The position numbers were made by a program, and so were the translations under genes. Shown piece by piece: positions 33,833 through 43,285 of a DNA stretch of 64,000 nt (the first letter of the stretch is position 1; every line of letters starts with the position of its first letter). Location: assembly GCA_023525975.1 (NCBI GenBank), contig CM042022.1, forward strand, positions 67,104,001-67,168,000, written 5' to 3'. A model generated the notes under the pieces. It saw only the letters and a list, made by a program, of their open reading frames with translations. It was not told where the DNA came from and made no database searches. The DNA is from Smallanthus sonchifolius. Lineage: Eukaryota > Streptophyta > Magnoliopsida > Asterales > Asteraceae.

Positions 33833-34721
33833 AAAACCTGTTTTTCTTAAATCAATTCAATTCATGAAAGTTAAAGTTTATATCTTTTAAGTTTCTGTAT
33901 AGTTCTTTTAATTTTTCAAATATTTTACAAAAATCCAAACAAAATAGAAAATGGATAAAATTTCAAAGTTATCTTGAGAAAAGAGGAAATGATAGTACAT
34001 CAGTAATGATCTAAACGCCATAGACTGCTCATATGGGAAATGATTGCGTCATGCTTACTTGATTGTTTAAATTGTTATGTTTTTAATCTGCTTATTTACA
34101 AGTAATTTGAATTGTCAGTAGGTTGTAGGCGTCTTTGAATCATTAGTAGTGTGGAAACTAAATCTAGACTACAACTGTGATTTGAACCCATGTATGCATG
34201 TGTGCGTGTGTAAAAGAATACAAAAAGATCATTATCAGATAAAGGATGTAAGAATTTAGCAAATATTTTCTTAAGATACCAGTTTCGGGTTATGTCTTTA
34301 GCACAATTTATCGGTTCACTTCACTACCCATACTCACAAGTATGCAATGGGAAATTGGGCCAAGATATGTCTTAACATCAACCGTTAAGCTTATATTCAC
34401 CCTTGAATCATACCTGATTCATTGAAATCAAATCTAGATAAAAGTTGGATCACCTTACCTAAATCCTCAGACTCCATATCTATTAACATGAATCATCATA
34501 TGATATTCGTAGAAGAAAATCAAATCAAACCAAGACATCTGAATCACTCGATTCTGAATCTTATGATTCTTGATAATCCTTATGGATTCTGCTTGATTTT
34601 TTCTGTGCTAAACGATGTAACTTCATTCTAGAGATTTGAAAATGTTTGGGAAAATCTTAGATGCCTTGAGATAGTGCAAGTTACATTTCTGTAGCATATC
34701 AGTGGGGTACACGCAGTAGCG

Positions 34722-35198
34722 ATGGGTTTGTGGCAGGTTCTACAGCGAGAGGTAAGATCTGGGAAATTTGAAATGTTTAAGCCTCAAGTGCCCAAGCGAG
34801 TCAGGGACAAGAATGCTAGACATCTTGTGACTAAGAGAAGCTTAAAGAAACTGATATACAAGCCAGTGCTGTATGAAACCAAGATTCCCCTGAGCAAGTT
34901 ATCTCAGGATATCCTCGGTAACATATGGTACTGGTACGTAGATCCTAAATCGGGCGAGGTAGTGGTGATTGGAGAGGTGTAGTCCGATAGTGGAAGCTTA
35001 GTGCCAAGGGAACTGATCAGAGTGTTTGATGAAGTCTGCTTCATAAACTTCTCTGTGAAAGATCTGGAGGCACTAGCTGACAAGTACTGCATGTACACGG
35101 ACGAGTGGACAAAGTTCCTTGCTTCTAAATATGACAAGGTGATCAAGTTCTGCCTTGACTACAAGAAGAAGATGGAAGCTAAAGTTGGGGAGCAGTGA
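34722..35198 (+). pseudogene. Copia B third ORF, C-terminal remnant
   Basis: About 158 codons in one frame are broken by a TAG near 34980. The segment is basic at first (KRVRDKNARHLVTKRSLKK) and then has WYWYVDPKSGEV and a helical C-terminus ending KKKMEAKVGEQ 38 bases before the 3' LTR. It sits where the C-terminal part of the copia C third ORF would be, and shows only weak similarity to it (aromatic WYWYV/WGY motif, then a Leu-rich helical part). I take it as the tail of the family's third ORF after deletion of its N-terminal part. The region 33833-34721 before it is non-coding and matches copia A 17301-18110. Confidence 0.55.
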
Positions 35199-35226
35199 AG
35201 ACCGAAGACATATCAGAGCTGTTGTC

Positions 35227-35235
35227 AAGGGGGAG
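35227..35235 (+). other. Copia B polypurine tract
   Basis: AAGGGGGAG lies two bases before the 3' LTR start at 35238, the plus-strand primer position. Confidence 0.9.
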
Positions 35236-35237
35236 TT

Positions 35238-35748
35238 TGTTGAAGCACTTTTGTGTGACAGACACTCTGGATAGTGTCTTAGCTTTAGTACTTTTCTTGT
35301 ATGTATTAGTCTTTGTATGTTAGTGTCTGTATGTATTAGTTATCGAGTTGTAATTTCTAATGCATGTTATTGTTGTATTATTTCTCTAAGTGTTTTGCGC
35401 ACTTAGCATGTGCGCAGGAATTACTTCCTGTGTACTTAGCAAGTACGCAAGAATACTCTGCGTACTTGCTAAGTACGCATGAACAATTTGCCCTGCGCAC
35501 TTGTTAAGTGCGCAGAGATCAGGTCTAGTATAAATAGAATAGGTTGAAAGAAGTTATGTACGCAGACATTTGCACTCATTATATTCTCTTTGTAACCCTT
35601 CAAGTTTATAATAGACGGAGTTTGAAAGTCATTTCGTTGTCAGTTTACTTTGTGTTGCTTGATTCTCCACCTAGTCACGGGCATTCCGCACCCGGTCCGA
35701 CTAGTCACACACCCACACGTAACGATCCGAGACACCCGGGGACCTACA
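35238..35748 (+). repeat. Copia B 3' LTR
   Basis: It runs from TGTTGAAGCAC to GGGACCTACA, followed by GAGTT. Its palindromes are at 35396-35416, 35429-35449, 35459-35479 and 35494-35514 and its TATA box at 35529-35536, as in the 5' LTR. Several of the base differences between the two LTRs fall inside the palindromes. Confidence 0.95.
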
Positions 35749-35753
35749 GAGTT
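35749..35753. repeat. Target-site duplication of copia B, right copy (GAGTT)
   Basis: Exact repeat of 26474-26478; the gypsy 2 LTR resumes directly after it. Confidence 0.95.
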
Positions 35754-37382
35754 TATAATTGCACATAATAATATTTAATAAATATTCGTGTGTTTGTATC
35801 ATTAAATAATGGTTTAAGAAAATAATATAATTTATTATATTATTTTTAAGTTAGAGAAATAACACGATAATTATATTCATGACAAAAATAATAAATATAT
35901 TATTTTTATTCGGAAACGTGAGTTTGGGTGATAATATAAATAATTATATTATTTTTAAATGTGAGAATAATAACTAAAAACTAGATATAAATCTAAACCC
36001 GAGCCTACGGGTGTTTCTCGGTTTCAAAACATATTAATATATTATTATAATAATAATGGGTTAGTTTTTATATAAAAATATAATGTAAAAAGTGGCCAAA
36101 TAAAAAGATGGGGTATAGAGACTCGAACCCGGGTCTCCTCCCCATCAGCACAACATACTAACCACTCCGGCCCGCTAGGGTTTCGCATTCAAAGTTGGTT
36201 CTGAAATGTTTTTAATCATGAACACTTAGGTGTTCATCCCTCATGCGAGCCGAACCCGATCCCAGCCCCAAATCCAACCAAAACGATCCTTATTAGCCAA
36301 AATATCAAAGGGGTTTTGTGCATAAGTGAATGGCGAATCTGAGGATGTATTTATTTGTAGAAATCATCGGTTTTAGGGTCGTTAATTTTTGTTAAAAGGG
36401 CCGAAAACCCTAGGTTTGAATCATGAATCAATTGATCGATTTTGATAAGATTAATGGTTAAAATCATGGGGCTTTTAACAAGTTGATGATGTCGAATTTG
36501 TTGATAAGGTTTAATTGGATTGAGGTTGAGTCTAAGAGCAAAACCCCCAAATCATTTTATGAACAAACCCTAGGTTTTAGATCACGATTAATTCGATGTT
36601 ATATGATAGAATTAACATGGGGCTTTTACAGAGCAAAAGACAGCGAAACTACCCATACCAATTAATTGGATTTAGATCGTGTTTAGGTTAGAGTTCGATT
36701 AAACCCGAATGGGTATGAACCCTAGAATCCAATCGTGTTAAATTCGATAATGTAAGCCTCAATTAGCATAGGGCTTTTGATATAGACATAGAAACGAAGC
36801 TAGGGATGTGTTTAATTACCAGAATGAGAATGGAATTGAGGGTGCTCAACTAGAAAGGACTTCAAGTTGCATGACTCGATCTTCGATGGTACAGGCTGTG
36901 CTTTCGATCGAATTGGATGATGTAACAGGTTCTGTGGGACTCGATTTAGGTGCGCAGGTGATCAATTTCAGTGTGAATGGTTGAATTGATGCGAATTGGT
37001 GAGGAATAGGGATGAGTTCCACGGTTACGGGTTTGGTATTCATAATGGGATTAATTTGTGATCATTATGGGTTACTAATGGACGTAAATGATTCAATTAT
37101 GATCGCCATAATCATCACCATGCATTACATCCTTCAATTTGAATGGATTTGAGTTTGTTGTTGCGAATTTGGATTCAAGGGGCTACGGTTTGACTTTTAA
37201 AAGTCAACAGGAACCAAAATCACTCAATTTTGACTTTCAAAGTCAACAGAATTGGGTTTAGGGTAATTACAACTTTAATCCCTGTAGTTTTAAGTGTATT
37301 AGAGTTTGAAAAGTGACAGGCATAGTCCCTGAGGTTTCTAACTGAGTTAACTAAGTTAACTGGAATTTGCCGGGTGTCACAA
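35754..37382 (-). repeat. Gypsy 2 3' LTR, second part
   Basis: It continues the LTR begun at 25471, giving about 2.6 kb without copia B, close to the 2.7 kb of gypsy 1. Its end (GGGTGTCACA at about 37373-37382) resembles the gypsy 1 LTR end. About 100 AT-rich bases then precede a TATCCCCTAGTTG motif (near 37488) like the gypsy 1 polypurine region, so the exact LTR end is uncertain. Confidence 0.75.
36108..36180 (-). other. tRNA-like box A/box B module in gypsy 2 3' LTR
   Basis: On the - strand GCCGGAGTGGTTAGTATG resembles the D-arm/A-box of serine-type tRNAs, and GGGTTCGAGTC is a good B-box. The hairpin stem ATGGGG...AGAC / GTCT...CCCCAT differs in sequence from that of gypsy 1 but pairs the same way. 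It lies at nearly the same offset in the LTR as in gypsy 1. Confidence 0.65.
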
Positions 37383-39531
37383 TACATGTCAAAATAATAA
37401 TTAATGTGGTAAGTACGGGGTTGAAATGAAGTATTATTATTGTATAAAATACAATAAAATAAAACCAGAAAATCCTGGATGTTAAAGTATCCCCTAGTTG
37501 AGGGAATTTCGTCCTGAAATTCAACTGATGGAGACTATTGAATCAGGAAGAAAATGAGGGTTTTGGATTCTCAATGAGTTTTGACTGTTGGTTTGGGGAG
37601 TACGATTGATAATAAGATTTAGGTCTGATACACAAAGTCAGGCATGAATGATGGTAGTGGATTTAGTTTGAATAGAATTGAGGAGAAAACTGTCGAAGAA
37701 CATTTTGGATTTCAAAGATGGAATGCATCACTTGAAATGAGAATGATGAGAATTTGATGATCAAAACTTGTTTAGGATGTAGTCTAATATGCTCAAGAAA
37801 TGTCACTGGATAAGAGGTTTCACAAACATTGGTCAAGGTCAAAATAACATAAAACGTCACGTGACACGAACAACTCTACTTCTGACGATATGACAGGAAC
37901 ACTTATATATAGGAAGTACCAGTGGCGTATCCATAGTGCCCTTATCATATCACATCAGTTTCATTGTTATATATCACGATAGGTTTTATGTCATAACGCA
38001 TGACAGAATTCACTATGTTTTCCATGCGCTGACTTTTATAATTACGTGTGCACCCATAATTACTCAATTCATCGCATGGTCCATATAGATCATCCCGTTG
38101 TGTGTGGGTCAAGAGAGGACACAAAATTACTTAGTTCACAATTATTGTTTTCACGTATGAGTTGCCAATAAATAACTGTGCCCCTAGATAGTAAGGTCAA
38201 TCAGAAAACTAAAGAGTAATAATGTGGCATAACTTAGAGTTCCATAGCTTCCTCATGTTTGAACAAGAATACGTCAAACCCTGAGTAGCTTAAAAGTTTG
38301 TAGTTTTCAACCTTTATGGATAAAGTGAATTATCATGCCTTGTGATCCATCAATTGCAACAATTGTACCCAATCTAGTTCTGTGTATAATGTAAACACCC
38401 AAGTTTCATGTTTAATCTAGTATTATGTACATTGCATTCAACCATGTATCATGTATTACGTGATCAATCTAGTATTATGTATATTGTATTCAACCAAGTA
38501 TCATGTATCATGTGAACAATCTAGTATTGTGTATCGTGTGCTAAATCTAGTATTATGTATATTGCAAACAAACAGGTTTCATGTATCATGTGATAAATCT
38601 AGTGTTATGTATCATGTGAATGCTCATATGTAAGTTACTGAATCTCATGAGTAACGTAAACTATCAAATTTTGTGGGTGGTCGAGTGTTGCGGACAAGCG
38701 TGTTGCTTGACATTCATGTATAATGTGGGTAGTTGGGTTTTAAATTCTCAATCTTCTTGAGGTTTATATGGATGGTTAACGCCTACGCGAAATGATTCAT
38801 CTCCTTGAAGTGCCTAGTATGTTCGTATATTTTCGAAGGTTTTGTAGGTGTTTAGAGTGATGTGCTTACGAATAATTGATTTATGCTTTTTGTTTGTAAA
38901 TAGACGAGTAATTGTGACTTATTATTGTTTGCAATTTAATAAAATAGTGAAAATAATAAGTTGAATAATTAGATAAATAGATGAATAAATAAAACCTTTT
39001 AATTTTTAATTATCATAAGGAGAATGTTTCAAAGGAAAATAATGGCTAAATCATTTAATAATTGAGCCAAGATTTAATAATAATTAATTTAGCGAAGTAA
39101 AAGTCATAATTAGTTATTAATTAAGATAGTTTTTTATAAATCAAGTTATATCAAGTCTCTTTACAAGGTGAAAAGGTTTATAGAAAATTTATATTCCTGA
39201 TAATATTTATAAACTAAGGGTTTGATAAAGGTTTTGCTTTGTTTGAACAAAATAACGTTGTTGTTTAAATTAGATAATAAAATGATTTATCTACAAAGAA
39301 GGCTTAGGTACGTGTACTAAATTGCAATGAATGAAAAGATGATGTTTGGGTGATCTTTGATGAAAATATAACGGATGTATTTTATACTCGTAATATTAAA
39401 TCAACGAATAATGGCATTTAAGTTGTAAGATAAAAATTATAATTGAATGATGAAATGTTGAATACTTATTCCAAACATAAAGAAGTGGTTCTTAAACTGA
39501 AATTTTAAAGACAAGAAGTAGAAAAATCCAG
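37383..39531. other. Non-coding internal region of gypsy 2
   Basis: About 2.1 kb with no ORF related to gag or pol on either strand. It begins with the polypurine-side motif (near 37488) and contains a degenerate minisatellite at 38401-38628, with units of about 52 bp around AATCTAGTATTATGTAT. The rest is AT-rich with nothing recognised. Confidence 0.6.
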
Positions 39532-40196
39532 CTAACGCCTCAGGTAGCTTTCCACTAGGAAGCAGATGAGCACCAAGATGAACATCGCAATGGTTACTCG
39601 AATAGCAAACCGGGCCTCAGCTCTAGTTGCTTCTGTGCGTGCGTCAAATATCTCTTGGTCTCCTTCCATCTTGTCAATGTGGGTACCTAGATTTGAAATC
39701 AGGTCTTCCTGGTACCGTACTTGACCGAAAAGGCTGTCTATTCGCTGCCCTAGCAGGTCGTGTCTTATCCCTTGCTCCATCCCTTGTCTCATGAATTCTG
39801 CAGTCCTCACATACTGGTGGGTGGCATCAACTAGGAGTCCTATAGCACTGGTGGGTGCCATTGTCTTGCTCTTGGGTTCGGGTGGTATGGGTCAGGTGCT
39901 AAGTAGGGGTCTCTCAGGGGGGATGGTAGCTGATTGTGTTGGTGAGGTGCCTGATAAGGGTATGTTGATGGGGGTGGTTCAGATGCCCGGAGTCTTTGGT
40001 CGTTGCTCCTAAACCAATCCGCTCTCATGTTAAACATGGATCTAGCAGCTGGGGGTGTCGGTGTCTGATGGTCTGGTGATGGTGACCCGATGTCTTCTTC
40101 ATGTTCAGACTCTGTCTCAGGATAGTATACTGGGGAGGGAGGAGAGTATGAGTCCATGTCTAGCAGAAAAGAAAGATATTGTAAGTGATAAAACAT
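39532..40196 (-). pseudogene. Gypsy 2 extra ORF (Pro-rich, coiled-coil, C-terminal membrane segment)
   Basis: Two overlapping frames on the - strand (40196-39840 and 39861-39532) read as one protein split by a single frameshift near 39845. The N-terminal part starts at MDSYSPPSP (about 40157) and is rich in Pro, Ser and acidic residues. The C-terminal part has a helical, charged stretch (QRIDSLFGQVRYQEDLISN) and ends in a hydrophobic run (VTIAMFILVLICFLVESYL) that looks like one membrane-spanning tail. It sits between the 5' LTR/primer-binding site and the lost gag, the same position as the gypsy 1 extra ORF, and shares its layout of Ser/Pro N-terminus then coiled coil. No family recognised. 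Confidence 0.55.
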
Positions 40197-40835
40197 ACTA
40201 TATGTTAGGTACAGAAGTTTTCATGAGTTCAAAGTTTGACTAGTCATAACACCGAGTTATCACAATAGTACGTTAGAAGTTACATTTGACCTATAAGTAG
40301 TGTACCCACGAAGAGAATTCCCAAGAAAGAGGGGTGAGTCACAAAGGACACACTAAAGTACTAGTCTTTCCTTAGTCAGAATCTCTTATGGGTCCACTCT
40401 CACTCTTCCAGCCATTATGTACTAATAACACTATTTTTTGGGCTCATGGTCATGATGAGAATCATTTCGGATTGGGCTTCGAGGCCCAAGGGTTTAAATC
40501 TTGTTCACAATTGATGATGGTGACATAATTCCTAGTGTGTAAGAATGAGGGTGTATGAAGTGTTTGAATAGAATAAGTGTATGGTAAAGCTTAGAATGAG
40601 ATTTAATGGAGTCAAATAGATAGCATGTAATCAAACAGTGTGACAAACAAGGTATTACATGAATAGCAATTCCTTTGTTAACATGTAAGTTATCAAGTAG
40701 CGTAGCACATAAAATAACATGTATTGCGTCATGCATTGCAATACCTAAGATAACATGTAGGATGATCACATGAGGGGGTATCCTAAGGTTATAGACTAGG
40801 TCATTTCTTTCTAATAACCTAATTCCCTATAACCA

Positions 40836-40849
40836 TGGCTCTGATACCA
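40836..40849 (-). other. Gypsy 2 primer-binding site (initiator Met tRNA)
   Basis: TGGTATCAGAGCCA on the - strand, three bases from the LTR at 40853, exactly as in gypsy 1. Confidence 0.92.
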
Positions 40850-40852
40850 ATC

Positions 40853-42343
40853 TGTCACAACCCGGTCGACGACGGATTATACGCGGGGGCTGACGCGGTT
40901 GTTCAAAGCACATGATCAACTATAATTTCATATGTTCATTAAATCATGATTTCATTACATAAGTTCAATCAACAACCAAAAATCCAATACATCAACATGT
41001 TCAAATTCTTTATTCACTAAGTCCAAACCCTATATGTAGTATCTTACATATGATCTCAAACACTAGTACCTGAAATGATGAAAACAGAGTCAACTAAAAA
41101 TAGTTGGTGAGCATACATAGGTTTTGACACCACAAGTAATATCAAGAGTTTGTGTACAATTAATATGATGCATGGTTTAATAAGGCAATTATGGAGAATC
41201 ACTATAGTTTTAATAGGGGCGTACAATCAAACCTTGTGACTGATAGGCATAACACAACACTTATCCTTAAATGTTAGGCATAACACAACAGTTATCCTTA
41301 AATGTTAGGCATAACACAACAGTTATCCTTAAGTGTTTTCGGCAACAATCACCCTAACCGGGTGGGTTGGTCAGACTCAATAAATCTATCATTGTATACC
41401 GTCGGCTTGTACAGAGTTAATGATTGCACTTGCACTATGCACAAAAAGTAGGTAAATGTTGTTTGCACAAATAATGTTCAAGCATAAGGCACAAATTGCA
41501 CACATGATCATAATGTTGAATTGTATAAATTGCAAATTGTTTGAATGTAATCATGTTCCACCCCAAAAGTGTAAAAATAAAAAAGGGGCTATGTAAACTC
41601 ACCTGAGTTATGTACGAGTAGTGGATAGCACCACAAAAGGATGCAAGTAGAAAACACGAGAGTTTGCCTGTGAACTGCATACGTACGCCCTAGAATTATA
41701 AGCATAATAATTAGGGACACATGGGATTTTGTGACGATGACACGGAAGGCTGAACGTCCTATGACGCACTAATGATTAACGAGTAGACGAACTTCTCCAC
41801 GGGGAAAGGGTTTTCCTTAATATAATAATTAAGATAGGCGCGTTTCGAATCGAGAGTTTCTAATTACGAATAATATTATTTAATAAATATTCATGTGTTT
41901 GTACCATTAAATAATGGTTTAGGAAAATAATATAATTTATTATATTATTTTTAAGTTAGAGAAATAACACGATAATTATATTCATGACAATAATAATAAA
42001 TATATTATTTTTATTCAGAAACGTGAGCTTGAGTGATAATATAAATAATTATATTATTTTTAAATGTGGGAATAATAATTAAAAACTAGATATAAATCCA
42101 AACCCGAGCCTACAGGTGTTTCCCGGTTTCAAAACATATTAATATATTATTATAATAATAATGGGTTAGTTTTTATATAAAAATATAATGTAAAAAGTGG
42201 CCAAATAAAAAGATGGGGGTATAGAGAATCGAATCCGGGTCTCCTCCCCATCAGCGCAACATACTAACCACTCCAGCCCGCTAGGGTTTCGCATTCAAAG
42301 TTGGTTCTGAAATGTTTTTAATCATGAACACTTCTGTGTTCAT
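40853..42343 (-). repeat. Gypsy 2 5' LTR (truncated)
   Basis: It matches 25471-26478 plus 35754-36235 and shows the empty copia B site near 41855. It stops at 42343 inside the GTGTTCAT sequence, where the other copy continues CCCTCATGCGAG. About 1.1 kb of the LTR is missing. A tRNA-like module is at 42213-42286. Confidence 0.85.
42213..42286 (-). other. tRNA-like box A/box B module in gypsy 2 5' LTR
   Basis: Second copy of the module at 36108-36180. It has a few substitutions, including AATCGAATCC in place of the ACTCGAACCC loop, but keeps the outer stem. Confidence 0.6.
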
Positions 42344-42664
42344 TGTAATATCCCACATCGGTTGAGGGGGAGAACGAAGCCTTACTTATAAGGGGGTTGA
42401 TACCTTCTCTACCAAGATACGTTTTGCGTGGGCGAGCAACTCGTCAGGTGAAAACAAAACCGTGAGTTCATGGATGAGCAACCCATCGGGGGCAAAGCGG
42501 ACACCACGCGTTTTTGATTTGAACTGTTTATTAAATGGCTAATCGGGCCCTTTACTCCCGTTACACCACGCTTCACGGGTCAATCTACTAACGACTTCAT
42601 CCACTAGATATTCGGGTTACCCATTAACCCGAACCGTCAATTTATAGATTTTCGGGATGTTACA
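42344..42664 (+). mobile_element. 320-bp TG...CA element with snRNA-type promoter (USE + TATA)
   Basis: The ends TGTAATATCCC and GGGATGTTACA are imperfect inverted repeats with TG/CA termini, as in an LTR or a short retroelement. Directly inside the left end is ATCCCACATCG, an exact match to the plant snRNA upstream sequence element RTCCCACATCG. CTTATAAG follows, with 25 bases between ATCCCACATCG and TTATAA. No target duplication flanks it (TTCAT left, CACCG right), and the gypsy 2 LTR does not resume afterwards, so rearrangement followed or accompanied insertion. Similar USE-bearing short elements are common in plant genomes, as I recall. It could be a solo LTR. Confidence 0.55.
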
Positions 42665-43245
42665 CACCGTCGAATAAAACCACCCTCACTGCTACTTGAA
42701 GCCACTGGCACTTGAGCAACCGCCACTGACCTCTCCTCTCTCTTATACTCTCCCTCTCTTCTCCTCTCTCCCTCCTCTCTCCCTCCCTCTCTCTCTCATA
42801 TCGCATACCACCACCGCTTATGAATCGCTCACCATCGCAACACCGCCATCACCAATGAACTCCCCTTGCCGCTGATTCAGACTAAGATGCCATCGACCGC
42901 CTCCCTTCGGTTTAAAGCTTATATTTAAAGTTTCTGTTCATGTAAAGTTTTTTAGTTTAGATTTGGGGTTTCGGTCTAGGTAAAGCTTTGATTTAAAGCT
43001 TCAATTGTGTTGCCGCCATCTCCATTACACCTTTAAATGGTGGTGGGTTAAATTGTTGTGCTGATGATGGTTAGTTATGTAGATTTCATTTTAGGGTGTA
43101 TGTAACCCATGTCGACTGTGTTCCTGCCATCGATTTCAGTTTAGGCAATTTGTGGTTCTTCGTGGGTGGCTGAAAACATAGGTGGTGGTTTAGGGTGTTG
43201 ATGATGGATGATGATGACTTGATGAGAGAGAGAGAGATTTATTTG

Positions 43246-43285
<40 letters not shown>

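Larger units (their letters stand above)
26479..35748 (+). mobile_element. Copia B: complete SIRE-type Ty1-copia, same family as copia A
   Basis: Both LTRs (510 and 511 bp), primer-binding site, leader, gag, pol, a remnant of the third ORF and the polypurine tract are present between GAGTT duplications. By eye the LTRs differ at about 13 positions plus one indel, so they are roughly 97% identical and the insertion is fairly recent. Coding sequence carries at least 15 disabling changes. A deletion relative to copia A removed the palindrome spacer and the N-terminal part of the third ORF (junction near 34707). Confidence 0.95.
25471..42343 (-). mobile_element. Gypsy 2: gag-pol-less Ty3-gypsy relative, nested host of copia B
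   Basis: Direct repeats at 25471 and 40853 share the LTR start (TGTCACA, then GATTATACGC...GGGGCTGACGCGG). An initiator-Met primer-binding site borders the right LTR and a CCCCTAGTTG polypurine-side motif like that of gypsy 1 borders the left. The internal part (about 37383-40852) has no protease, RT or integrase. It keeps only an ORF in the position of the gypsy 1 extra ORF, so the element is non-autonomous or internally deleted. The left (3') LTR is split by copia B; the right (5') LTR is truncated at 42343. No target duplication can be shown. Confidence 0.8.

Noticed and set aside
42344..42664. Genuine snRNA gene
   Set aside because: A USE and TATA are present but no U1-U6 or U3 RNA sequence follows, and the ends are LTR-like.
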